Shown piece by piece: positions 48,860 through 60,384 of a stretch of 64,000 bases of DNA (its first letter is position 1; every line of letters starts with the position of its first letter). The translations under genes were made by a program, and so were the position numbers. Source of the DNA: Antilocapra americana (Eukaryota; Chordata; Mammalia; Artiodactyla; Antilocapridae); NCBI GenBank assembly GCA_007570785.1, contig ML660201.1, positions 47,420,949-47,484,948 on the forward strand, given 5' to 3'. The notes below the pieces were generated by a model, which was not told the origin of the DNA, made no database searches, and saw only the letters and a program-made list of their open reading frames with translations.

Positions 48860-51800
48860 TCACAACTAAAGACATACACACCCAGCCAGTCTCTAGGCAG
48901 ACACAAAGCCCACACCATCCGCTCTGCATCCAGCCCTCAGACGCTGAGCTCCATTCGGCCCCTCTTCTCAATTCTTCTGCATTACTTTTCTCAGTCTAAG
49001 AACGTCCTGTTGCCAGAACCCACCAAACAGGGACTATTGCTTTGGCTGCTCCTCATCTGGGCCTGAGAAAGGCGCATCTGCACTCCAAACACGCTTCTTT
49101 GCTTTGCTTCACACACAGGCCATCGCAGGTTGGACAGCCCTCCATAAGTACAGGGGCCGCACTCAAGCCTTATCTTTATCTTCACAGGCTGTAGACTCCG
49201 TCTGTCCTCCAAAAACTGATTCTGCCCTGTCGCTGCTCTCCTGCTTCCCTTCCTCCTCCATGGGTTCTCCTGCTGAGTCTCCTCCAAAAAGTCTCTACTT
49301 AGGAGGCAGGGCTGGCTCGGGTGCATCTGGGCTGCTTTTCTTCCCAATCCTCCCATGTTGCAGGGGATGTTCCTTCCCTTCCCTTTTCAAGACACCAGAT
49401 CTCATGTACACACGTCACTGCTCTGTCTCTGAGTTCAAGATCCCGCACTGGGCTGTTGGCTGGGTGCTGCCACAGGAGTCCTGAGCTGGAAGCCTGGGGG
49501 CCCCATCTGCTCCTTCTACTTCATGAGGACACTCCCCTGACTTCCCAGCAGCCCTGCCCTGGTCCTACCCCATCTTCTCTCCTCTAACAGGGAGCCAGAA
49601 TGCCCAAAGTCCTCGTCTGTGTTCCTGGCTCTCCCCTGACCACTGTCCACCCTCCATACCATTGTCTAGGGGGCTCCTGCAAATCAGTATTTGGGCATTT
49701 CACCTGATTCCTTGAGCCAGGGGCATTAGTGTCTGGATGGTTGGGTCTCTTTACTGTCCTCACTCAGGCCTGTCAGAGCCTCCTGCTTGTCTCCCATCTC
49801 TGCCCCTAATCCCTCTGCTTGCCCTGGCCTTCCTCCTTGTAAAGGCTTCCCTGACATCTAAGCAAACTCAGCATCTCCTCCTCTTGGCTCTCACAGCCCT
49901 CAGGAAGTTTCTCCTTATGTGAATCCACGTCCAGTCTCGTGGGTGAGACACCAGGCTTGAGGGCTGGTGCTGGGTGGCAGAGAGAGCACAGACGGAAGAT
50001 ACAAGCGGCCAAAGTGTTAGAGGGGCTCAGGGACCATGAAGCTAACTCTCATATGGCTTCCCTTGGGATGGCCATGTGACTGGAGGCCAGGGGTAGCTCT
50101 TGGCCTCTGTTGGCCTGTGGGACTCTGGGCACTTGGCTGGGGCCCATTGGAAGGTGGCAGCTGGATGGATGGTGCTGGCTACACATCAGGCTTGGAGAGA
50201 GAAGGAGAGGTGGGCCTCTGTGCAACCTGGTTTCACAGTCCCAGTCTTGCCCCAGTGGCCTCTTGGTCAAGCTGTATCCTTTTCCCAAGTCAAATAAGGA
50301 AAGGGAGGTGATTACAATAGAAAATAACTAGCAATACACATGGTTCCTGGCTATTAGGTAAGCCTGAAAACCTCCCTGTGCTTTCTTGCCTCTGGGCCTT
50401 TGCATTGGCTCACACTTCAGACTGAGGTCCCCTCCCACATCCTTCCTAATTCTGTGCAGAGTCCCCAGCTAGGTCCTTGATGGCACCTCTCCTGGTGAGG
50501 AGCATGTCTACCATGCCCTGAGCAACCAGCTTTTCTGGTTTAGTCCTCACAGCCTGTTATAGGGCTGAGGTCTTCTCAGGAAAGACAGCACAGCCCTTGT
50601 CCCCAGCCAGCATGTCCCCGACTCTACATCTGATCCTTGAGAAACCCGCATGCACCTGTCACCCCAACAAACTCAGGTAGGAGCTGTGACCCTGCATCAC
50701 CCCCTCTTTTGCTCCTCCCAGCCATCCTTCCTGTCCATGAGACTCTGGGGCGAGTAGAACCAGAATCCAGTCCCAAACAGTGCCCCCAGACCTCTGGCAA
50801 CACCCACCAGCTCTCTGTGTAGGTCAGTTGATGAAAATGAGACCCACAGGTAAACCATTCAATCGCTAGGAAATGGCAGACTCAGCAGGGTGACCCAAAC
50901 CCTCCCTCAGGGAGGTGGTCTACCCTAAGACGAGCTTAAACCTCACCCACAAAAGCCCTGGAACTGGCATTGCACGCTTGCTTTAGGACTCACCGAGGAG
51001 GGAGCTGGGCTTTCATGTCCCTTCACAGGCAGTCACTTACACAGGCCAAGCGCAGAGGAGACATAATATCCCAGGCATCTTGGGAAGGGGAGGCTGTGAA
51101 GACAGCTGTGAAGGGAGACCTGTGAGCCATTACCATCTATCCCCACAGTCCCAACAGCTGGGGGTCCTTGGGGCTGCTGCCCACTGACAGGATCTGAGCA
51201 GGACACTAACAATGTCTACTGCCCAGCGCCCCACCCCGAGTCCAGCATTCCTCTGCCCCCCCGCAAACCAAAGGGGTCAAAACTGAACTGTCATCTCCCG
51301 CCACACACATCTCATACCTACACCTGGATGCCGAGCAGCCCGGGACCATGCTCTCACAACCCACGCCCACATGGTCCAGCCTGTCAGGGAACCAACCTGC
51401 CTCTTTGCGTCTTCAGTACCTCATCCCAGGCAGCCCCGCACTCTCTCAGCCTCTAGAGAGGCTCTTCCCTCCTCTCGTGTGCACTGCCCTGGCCTGATGC
51501 GCAAAGCCATTGATGGAAGGATCTGCTATCTGTTCTCTTGGGAATAAGAGGTCCAGGGATCGAACAGCAGACACTTAGAAGACAATCCCCTTAGAAGGTC
51601 CTGAGAAGACCTGCAGACCTCCCTGCCAGGGACCACTTCAGCTCCCTGCTCTAGGATTCAGATGGAATCAATGTAAGCATCCACCCCTTTCTGCTATCGG
51701 TGGTTACCTATGCATGCTGAGAGCCTCCTGCACAGCAAGGAACATCTGGTTAACGCCAATATAGACTATAAAGGACAAGACTGGCCCGAGGCCATAGGTG

Positions 51801-53170
51801 GTTGCCATGGAAGCAGGATGGGCAATCATGGGGAACAATTGAAAACACATGTGACCTGCACAGATGCCATGTCATCCTAATGAGTGGTCCCTCTCTCTGG
51901 TGGGGCTGGGATGTGCCAGCGGTGACGGGCCTAATGTGGAGCATTTGCCGATGTCCATGGTATAAGTATTTCCACCATGGCTGATTTAAAGCTACCAGGA
52001 GTGTAACAGCCAGCTCAAAATAAAAAACAAAAACAAAAACTGACCATTTAACACTTGGCTCTACCAAGCCTGGATCCTCGGGCAGACACAACGCAGCTCT
52101 GAGTTCCCTTTGTAGGATTTCCTCCCACAGTGTACGATGATGTAGAGAAGACGCCCGAGGTTCCCCTACCCTGTCTGCAATCAACCCTCCTGCTCACCAC
52201 GAGGAGACAAGCCTGACAGGTAACAAAGTAAATGCTCTGTGAGATCCTACCGTCTGTCCCTCTCAGACAGGGGACTACGTCTTGGTTCACATTGGCCCAG
52301 AAGGAGACCGAAAGCAAGCATTTAGTGGAAGGAGTTTGTTTGCGAGGTAATTCCAGAAAAAGCCAGCAAAAGTGTAGACAGAGGAGTCAGGGCAGGACTT
52401 GAGTGAGAAGAAGTGTCAGTAAACAGGTACTAAAGTGGATGACAGCAGCTCAACCCAGCTGGGGACCTCAGGCAGAGGTGTGATACATGGGCCCGCGAGG
52501 GACTGAGGAAGAGATGTTTTTACAGCAAGTTCCCCCAGTGGTTAGTTGAAGCTGCTCCCTGGATTCAAACTCCCTAGTGCTTCCTGTCTGCCTCAGAGCA
52601 AAGGTCAGCTAGAGAATGGGGAAGGGGCAGGACATGGACAGTGTCTGAAACACACAGGCAAATAGACATGTCACCTCTGTGTCACTCTGTCTCGCACACC
52701 CTCGTGGGGAAATCTTCACCCCAATGAGCAGGATACTTCTTTCTAATGCTGCAAATTTTTAGCACAAATCCACCACTGACATCTGGGACCCAGCTGGAGA
52801 AACAGTATTGAGTCTAAAAGCCACAGGAAAAGCCAGGAGGGATGGGCTATTTCAGAATTAAGATTGTCAAGGGCCAGAGGTACGTCCTGGGCATTGCACC
52901 TGTAGGCTTATCCCTGAGACTGAACTGCGTCTCTGTGAGTGTTTAACAAGGTGAGAAACCTGGCCCCTCGTGGACTGTCAGCTCCACGTGAACTGGAGCA
53001 GCCGCCCCACCAGCACTGCATACACAGCAGGTCTCCGTATGTCCTACTGGGTGTTGGAGGAGGAAGGCAGGGCCGGGTGAAGGGCTCGGGAGGGGCCGGA
53101 GGGTGAGACGCTGTCCTGGAGCTCCTGGGGCTGCTGCCTCCCCTGTGCCCTCCTGGAAGGAACAGGGGCC
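48860..53170. repeat. Segmental-duplication unit, flank between CATHL1 and the CATHL4-like gene
   Basis: Long gene-free flank. About 48860-50330 matches the flank upstream of the CATHL7-like gene. About 51960-52900 matches 56260-59310, except that the latter holds a SINE dimer, a BovB and an L1. Thus this copy preserves the empty sites. About 52920-53170 is the shared 3' flank. No exon is recognised, although many GC-rich open frames exist by chance. The part at about 50850-51950 looks unique within the window. Confidence 0.7.
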
Positions 53171-53413
53171 TCACGCTTCTTCATGTTTATAGGAGTGATC
53201 TCACACACACACAAAGACGCACACACATATGTGAGAGGCTCCCAGAGTTAGGGATATGGTCTTGGTAAGTGTGAGAAGGGGAGACACGTGAAATTAAAGC
53301 CTGGAGAAAGCTGTTTTCACAAGAATTTATTTTCACTGTCCAGAAGCCTGAGCTAGAAAATGTAAAACCCTTAGGACTCTTCCCCAGGCTCAGGATCTGA
53401 CAGTCCTTCTCCA

Positions 53414-54704
53414 TCAACGTCCGAACCTGGGTATGAAAGGCCAGAATGGTGGGAACCGTGGCCATCGCCAGCGTCTCTTGACACTCTGGAGCTGTGAAAC
53501 AAGAAGACACAGGCTTCTTTGGGGACTGACTCAATGTTAACACTTGACACCCCCCACACACACCTTGACCTTCCCGGGCTGCCCAAGGAGCCTTGGGATC
53601 CCAGGTCACGCTCTGGCTATGACCCTTGGAGCATGTGATTGAATCTCCATGCCACAGACAGAGAGGAAACGGAGGCCCACAGATGACATAGGGCTTCCCA
53701 AGGCCACAGGCACATTCCAGCAAAGCTGGATGAGAGCAGGGGCTGAAAACCCATGACTGCAGTCAGTGTGTCACGACCTGAGCTCAATCACAATCCCCTG
53801 GTGGTCCTGTGAAAGTCTAAGTGGCTGGGCCCCACCCCAGTATCAGATTCAGGAAGTCTGAGTGGGACCGGAGAATCCATCTCATGTCAGTTCCCCGATG
53901 GGAACCCCACTAGAGAACCACTGCTCTAAGGGAGGCAGCCCCAGGGCTGGAGACCTGGGGCTTAGGGAAGGACGGGCCAGGGTAGGAGGGCCTCTCTCTG
54001 CCCTGGATGGGGCAGCAGGTCATTGGTATAAAGATGTTCCGCACACCACCTTCCCTAGAAACCCCCCAGTCCAGAAGGGGCCACTCACCTCATTACAGTT
54101 TAGGTCAAACTGGTCATTCGACGGGTCCAGGGTGACTGTCCCCACACACTGTTTCACCAGCTGGAAGGAGAGGCTCAAGGACAAACTGGAATCCCCTTGG
54201 CCATAACCTCCCAGCCTCACCCCAGGGACAGGAAACCTTCCCAGAAGCCCTCTGTTCCGCTCCTTAGGAAACACTGACCCCAACCCTCAGCCTCACCCCT
54301 TTCTCCTTGAAGTCACACTGCTCCGGGGACCGCTGAGTTATCCTGGGGCACACAGTCTCCTTCACCGTGAAGCTCACAGGCTTTCGAGTGCCCAGATCTT
54401 TATCCTGGTGACGGATTAAAGTCGGGGGAAAACTGGGTTCAGGCTCATTCTTCCTTCTCTGATTTGTCTCCCTGCCCCTTACCTAGACAGCCCCTACCCA
54501 ACTCACGTCACTGGGAGGCGGGTCTAGCTCCAGGAGACGGTAGAGATTAGCCTCTGAGGACCGCTCATTGAGCTGATCCACAGCACGCAGCACGGCCTCC
54601 CTGTAGCTGAGGGCCTGGGCGCTGGCCGAGGGCAGCAGTAGTCCGAGCAGCAGTAGCCACAGTGACCACCGTCCCAGGGAGAGGCTGGCCCTCTGGGTCT
54701 CCAT
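53414..54704 (-). CDS. Cathelicidin with CATHL4-type prodomain and a distinct Trp/Pro/Arg-rich peptide
   Basis: Minus-strand exons: 54507-54704, 54297-54404 (108 nt), 54089-54160 (72 nt) and 53414-53491, all phase 0, giving 151 residues. Signal peptide 1-29; prodomain with Cys 85, 96, 107 and 124. Exon 2 ([19 protein letters not shown]) and exon 3 ([20 protein letters not shown]) are of the indolicidin (CATHL4) type. After the elastase-type site LQSV the mature part is not indolicidin. It has 21 residues, starts [13 protein letters not shown] and ends PFIPRFGR, with six Arg, one Lys, three Trp, five Pro and four Phe. The terminal Gly-Arg before the stop is an amidation signal, predicting an amidated ...PRF end. 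Likely a neutrophil antimicrobial of the Trp/Pro-rich class, by inference from the family. TATA-like box at 54744-54749; AATAAA at 53326-53331. No defect is seen. Confidence 0.9.
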
Positions 54705-54743
54705 GGTCCCCAATCTGCCTCCTCCCAGCATGAGGGACCCTCC

Positions 54744-54749
54744 TTTTAT
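54744..54749 (-). promoter_or_regulatory. TATA-like box of the CATHL4-like gene
   Basis: ATAAAA on the minus strand about 40 nt before the ATG, conserved among paralogues. Confidence 0.75.
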
Positions 54750-55064
54750 GCTCAGCCTGGGCCCTGATGTAAAGGCTCAATCGGGAGTCTTCCTAACTCA
54801 CCCCATCCCTGGCTTCCTCCCAGGGTATGAGATTGACTTGCCTCAGCTCCTGCTGTTGCTTCATGGGATTTCTGGGCGGTGGGTAGGGAGGCCCCTGTGC
54901 AAAGTGAAGAAATGGTTTCTCCATCTCCTGACAACTTCTTGGTCTCTTCTGAACACCCTGGGGAGTGTTACCGGCAGGTTTGCTCAAAATGGTTAAATCC
55001 TTAGGAGAGGGAGGGAGTCAGAAATCTGTCTTACACCTGCACACCTGACAGTAGTTTAAAGGAC

Positions 55065-55150
55065 TTTGCCTGCGTGTATGCTAAGTCACTTCAGCATGTC
55101 CAACTCTTTGTGACCCCATGTATTGTAGCCCACCAGGCTCCCCTGTCCAT
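55065..55150 (-). mobile_element. Bov-tA SINE fragment
   Basis: Reversed Bov-tA end (GTGTATGCTAAGTCACTTCA ... GTAGCCCACCAGGCTCCCCT), 5'-truncated. Confidence 0.75.
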
Positions 55151-56300
55151 CCCAAACACTCAGGCACCTCAGCGCCACCTGCTCATCTCCCATTTCTTCC
55201 CCTGATCTCTCTGCTTGCCCTGAGGAAATCTTCACTGATGTCCAAGGAGATTAGCACCTCCTCATCTTGGGTCCCACAGCCTTCAGGAAGTCTCTTCTGA
55301 TTTGACCTCAAGTGAATTCCTGTCCCATGCCCTGGTAGGGACACCACGCTGGGGTGGCCAGTGTGCGGGGTTTTGAGAATACAGCTGGCTGAGGGGATAA
55401 TGGACCAAAGCAATAGACGGGTCACAGGCCAAGAAGGAAATCCTTCGACAAGTTTCAGGAGGAATGATAATGTAGTTGTGAGTTCTGGGGTTGCTATTGG
55501 TCTCAGTTTTCCTATGGGATCCTTGGGGACTTGGCCAGGGCCCCTCAGAAGGTGGCAGCGGGATGGATGGCGCTGGTTACACGTCAGCCTTGGAGAAAGA
55601 AGGAGAGGTGGGCCTCTGTGCAACCTGGTTTCTCAATCCAGTTATTGCCCCAGTGGCCTCTTGGTCAAACTGTATCCTTTTCCCAACTCAGATGAGGAAA
55701 AGGAGACATTCACAGTAGAAATGAATTGGCAATACACATGATTACTGGCTACTAGGTAAGCCTGAAACTCTCCTTGTGCCTTCTTGCCTCTGAAACTTTA
55801 TATCTGCTCACACTTCAAATTGAAGTCCCCTCTCTCATCTTTGCAAACCCTCAGGATCTCAGGGTGAGCCTCCTGGGAGACCATGACATTTGAGCAGGAA
55901 GTGAGTTGAGCCCATCCAGACATCAACTTCCAGGAGGATGGAGGAAGACAGGGCACTTCACACGAGGCCCACACATTCCTCCCTCTTCCTGGGTGCCTCT
56001 GTATTCCCTCCTCACTGACTGGCTTGTCCTAGCCGAGGTATTTCATCTGCCCACTCATGCACTGGGAAGGTAGAAACAGCCCTTCCAGCAGCTCCTCCCA
56101 GGTTTTGACATCTAGTATGTGCTTTGGGAAATAAAGACAGATGCTGCTCGATTTTATCACCAACAGTAGACTCCAGCTGTGTGTTCAGGTACCAACTCTC
56201 CTACCTGCAGTTCTCATTGCCTCAGCAGCACAGACAGGACGGGGCAGCACAGAGCATGGGAGACATCAATACGCTGGCAGGAACGTCCACTGATTTGAAG
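55140..56300. repeat. Segmental-duplication unit, upstream flank of the CATHL4-like gene
   Basis: About 55140-55720 matches 45590-46150 and 49750-50320. About 55845-56130 matches 62238-62515 in the flank of the fourth cathelicidin (CCATCCAGACATCAACTTCC, AGCAGCTCCTCCCAGGTTTT). No exon recognised. Confidence 0.75.
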
Positions 56301-56315
56301 CTACCAAGAGCTTAA

Positions 56316-56628
56316 AATGAAAGCGAAAGTCATTCAGTCGTGTCTGACTCTGCAACACTAGGGACTGTACAGTCCACGGAATTCTCCAGGCCAGAATACT
56401 GGAGTGAGTAGCCTTTCCCTTCTTCAAGGGATCTTCCCAACCCAGGGATTGAACCCAGATCAACCACATTGCAGGTGGATTCTTTACCAGCTGAGCCACA
56501 AGAGAAGTCAAAGAATACTGGAGTGGGTAGCATATCCCTTCTCCAGAGGATCTTCCTGACCCAGGAATTGAACCAGGATCTCCTGCATTTCAGGTACATT
56601 CTTTACCGGTTGAGCTTCCAGGGAAGCC
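56316..56628 (-). mobile_element. Dimeric Bov-tA SINE with target-site duplication
   Basis: Two reversed Bov-tA units in tandem, flanked by the direct repeat ACCAAGAGCTTAA at 56303-56315 and 56629-56641. The paralogous unit near 51990-52010 (GCTACCAGGAGTGTAACAGC) lacks the insertion. Confidence 0.9.
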
Positions 56629-56786
56629 ACCAAGAGCTTAACAAGCAGCTAAGAAAAAAAGCCTGACCATTGAACAATTGGCTCTGGCAAGCCTGTGTTA
56701 CTGACACAAACACAACAGAGCCCTCCGTTTCCCTGTAGGGCTTCCTCCCACAGTGAAGAGTGATGTACAACGAGACGCATGAGGTT

Positions 56787-58550
56787 CCTTTCAGTTCAGT
56801 CAGTTCAGTTGCTCAGTCAGGTTCAATTCTTTGCAACCCCATGGACTGCAGCATGCCAGGCTTTTCTGTCCATCAACAACTCCCGAAGCTTGCTCAAACT
56901 CATGTCCATTGAGTCGGTGATGCCATCCAACCATCTCATCCTCTGTCGTCCCCTTCTCCTGCCTTCAATCTTTCCCAGCATCAGGGTCTTTTCCAGTGAG
57001 TCAGTTCTTCGTGTCAGGTGGTCAAAGTATTTGAGCTTCAGCTTCAGCATCAGTCCTTCCAATGAATATTCAGGACTGATTTCCTTTAGGATGGACAGGT
57101 TGAATCTCCTTGCAGTCCAAGGGACTCTCAAGAGTCTCCTTCAACACCACAGTTCAAAAGCATCAATTCTTTGGGGCTCAGCTTTCTTTATGGTCCAATC
57201 TCATATTCATACATAACTACTGCAAAAAGCACAGCTTTGGCCAGACGGACCTTTGTCGGCAAAGTCATGTCTCTGCTTTTTAATATGTTGTCTAGGTTTG
57301 TCATAGCATCTCTTCCAAGGAGCAAGCATCATTTAATTTCATGGCTGCAGTCACCATCTGCAGTGATTTTGGAGCCCAAGAAAATAAAGTCTGTCACCAT
57401 TTCCATTATTTCCCCAATTATTTGCCAGGAAGTGATGGAACTGGATGCCGTGATCTCAGTTTTTTAATTGTTGAGTTTTAGGCCAGCTTTTTCACTCTCC
57501 TCTTTCACTTTCATCAAGAAGCTCTTTAGTTCTGCTTCGCTTTCTGCCATAAGGGCGGTGTCATCTGCATATCTGAGGTTATTGATATTTCTTCCAGCAA
57601 TCTTGATTCCAGGTTGTGCTTCATCCAGCATTGAATCCAGCATTTCTCATGATGTACTCGGTATATAAGTTAAAGAAGCAGGGGTGACAATATACAGCCT
57701 TGACGCCTTCCTTTTCCAATTTGGAACCAGTCCATCATTCCATGTCCGGTTCTAACAGTTGCTTCTTGACCTGCATACAGATTTCTCAGGAGGCAGGTAA
57801 GGTGGTCTGGTATTCCCATATCTTTAAGAATTTTCCACGGCTTGTTGTGGTCCACACAGTCAAAGGCTTTGGGGTAATCAATAAAGCAGAAGTAGATGTT
57901 TTTCTGGAACTCTCCTGCTTTTTCTATGATTCAACGGATGTTGACAACTTGATCTCTGCTTCCTCTGCCTTTTCTAAATCCAGCTTCAACACCTGGAAGT
58001 TCTCGGTTCACATACTGTTGAAGCCTCACTTGGAGAATTTTGAGCATTGCTTTACTAGCATGTGAGATGAGTGCAATTGTGTGGTAGTTTGAACGTTCTT
58101 TGGCATTGCCTTTCTTTGGGACTGGAATGAAAACTGACCTTTTTCAGTCCTGAGGCCACTGCTGAGTTTTCCAAATTTGCTGGCATATTGAGTGCAGCAT
58201 GTTAACAGCATCATCTTTTAGAATTTGAAATAGCTCAACTGGAATTCCATAACCTCCACTAGCTTTGTTCGTAGTGATATCCCCTAAGGCCCACTTGACC
58301 TCGCATTCCAAGATGTCCGCTTCTAGGTGAGTGATCACACTATCCTGATTATCTGGGTCATGAAGATCTTTTGTGTATAGTCCTTCTGTGTATTCTTGCC
58401 ACTCTTCTTAATGTCTTCTGCTTGTTAGGTCCATACCATTTCTGTCTTTTATGGTGCCCATCTTTGCATGAAATGTTCCCTTGATATCTATAATTTTCTT
58501 GAAGAGATCTCCAGTCTTTCCCATTCTATTGTTTTCCTCTAGCCTTCCTA
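56787..58550 (-). mobile_element. BovB (RTE) LINE with reverse-transcriptase region, defective
   Basis: The longest BovB in the window. Reversed 3' repeat (CAGTTCAGTCAGTTCAGTTG) at its low-coordinate end. Minus frames contain the RT segment FQIGKGRRQGCILSPLLL (57670-57855), the [20 protein letters not shown] segment (58144-58338) and the C-terminal region. Frameshifts separate them. It is inserted in the duplicated flank: the paralogous sequence near 52155-52185 lacks it. Confidence 0.92.
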
Positions 58551-59311
58551 ATTCAGCCCCACCTGTTCACCAAGAGGAGACAAGCCTGACAGGTAACAGA
58601 GTACATGCTCTGTGAGATCCTGCCCTCTGTCCATCTCAGAGAAAGGAATCTATATCTTGGTTCAGGTTGACCCAGAAGCAGATCTAAGACAAACATTTAG
58701 CAGAAGGAGTTTCTTTAGGAGGCAATTCCAGAAAGCTTGAGCAGGGACGTAGAGACGTGAGACAGGGCAGGACCTGAGTCAGAAGAGTATGTTCAATGAA
58801 GAGGTCACTGAAGTGCATGGCTGAGACTAAAGCCAGCTTGGGACCTCAGACAAGGTGTGACACATCTGGGAGTGGGGCACCCAAGGAGGGAGAAAGAGAT
58901 GTTTTTCCATCAAGTTCCCCCAATGGTTAGTTGAAGCTGCTCCCTGGATTCAACCCCCCCAGGGCTTCCATCTGCCCCAGAGCAAAGATCGGCTAGAAAA
59001 TGGGGAGTGGGCAGGACATGGGCAGTGTCTGAATACTGAAGCAAACAGTGATGTGATCTGTGTGTCACTCTGTGTGTCTCACACACTCATGGAGAAATCT
59101 TCAACCCCAATGAGCAAGACGTTTGTGTTTCATGGTGCAAATATTTATACCATGTGATCCATAAGCACAAACCCACCACTGAAATCTGGGACCAGGTAAA
59201 GAAACAGAGATGTGTCTCAATGCAACAAGAAAAGACAAACAGGGTGGGATTCTCTAGAGTTATGTTTGTCAAGAGCAGGTAGAATGTTCTGGGCGTTGAA
59301 ACTGCAGGCTT

Positions 59312-59964
59312 CCCAGTGATCCCACTGCTGGGCATACACACCGAGGAAACCAGAATTGAAAGAGACACGTGAACCCCAATGTTCATTGCTGCATTGTTTA
59401 CAATAGCCAGGGCATGGAAGCAACCTAGATGTCCATCAACAGACAAATAGATAAGAAAGCTGTGGTACATATACACAATGGAATATTACCCAGCCATTAA
59501 AAAGAATTCATCTAAATCAGTTCTACTGAGGTGGACGAAACTGGAGCCTATTATACAGAGTGAAGTAAGCCAGAAGGGAAAACAAAAATACAGTATACTA
59601 ATGCATATATATGGAATTTAGAACAATGGTAACAAGAACCGTGTATGTGAGACAGCAAAAGAAATGCAGCTGTATAGAACAGTCTTTTGGACTCCATGGG
59701 AGAAGGCAAGGGTGGGATGGTATGAGAGAACGGCATTGAAACATGTTAATCATCATATGTGAAATCAATCACCAGCCCAGGTCTGATGCTCAGGGCTGGT
59801 GCACTGAGATGACCCAGAGAGATGGAATCAGGAGGGAGGTGGGAGGGGGGTTCTGGAAGGGGAACACATGTATACCCATGGCCGATTCATGTCAATGTAT
59901 GGCAAAACCAACACGATAATGTAAAGAAAATTAAAATAAATGAAGTAAATTAAAAAAAGAAAAA
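59312..59964 (+). mobile_element. L1 LINE, 5'-truncated, with 14-nt target-site duplication
   Basis: ORF2 end and 3' UTR of a bovine-type L1 (CCCAGTGATCCCACTGCTGG, then AAATTAAAATAAATGAAG and an A-rich tail). It is flanked by GAAACTGCAGGCTT at 59298-59311 and 59965-59978. The paralogous unit near 52885-52915 has the unoccupied site. Confidence 0.93.
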
Positions 59965-59978
59965 GAAACTGCAGGCTT

Positions 59979-60223
59979 AACCCTGAGACTGAACTGTGTC
60001 TCTGTGAGTGTTTAACAAGGTGAGAAGCCTGGCTCCTCGTGGACTGTCAGCTCCACGTGAGCTGGAACAGCATTCCCACCAGCACTGCATACACAGAAGG
60101 TTTCTGTTCAACCTACTGGTTGTTGGAAGAGGAGGGCAGGGGTGGGTGAAGGGCTTGGGAGGGACCCGATGGTGGAGACACTGTCCTGGAGCTCCTGGGC
60201 CTGCTGCCTCCCCTTGTGCCCTC
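59979..60223. repeat. Shared cathelicidin 3' flank, fused directly to intron 2 of the truncated copy
   Basis: Matches 52915-53152 and 46620-46850. In those units the flank is followed by a CA-rich tract and exon 4. Here it runs at CTGGAAGG (60224-60231) straight into intron 2 of the fourth cathelicidin. Confidence 0.85.
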
Positions 60224-60384
60224 CTGGAAGGGGAGTTTCCAGGTCAAACTGGAACCCCCAGACCATAACCTCCCAAACTCACCCTACCTCACCCCCTAGG
60301 GGCTGGAAATCTCCTCTGAAGGCCCCTGCTCAGCTCACTGAGAAGCATTTATCCCAGCCCTCAGCCTCCAGCCCCCAGGCTCAC

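Noticed and set aside
53202..53228. Short CA repeats considered as a CRISPR-like or regulatory array
   Set aside because: Plain dinucleotide microsatellite in a vertebrate genome; no spacer structure.
54089..54160. Calling the third cathelicidin indolicidin itself
   Set aside because: The prodomain exons fit CATHL4, but exon 4 does not encode the indolicidin peptide, so the symbol was left empty.
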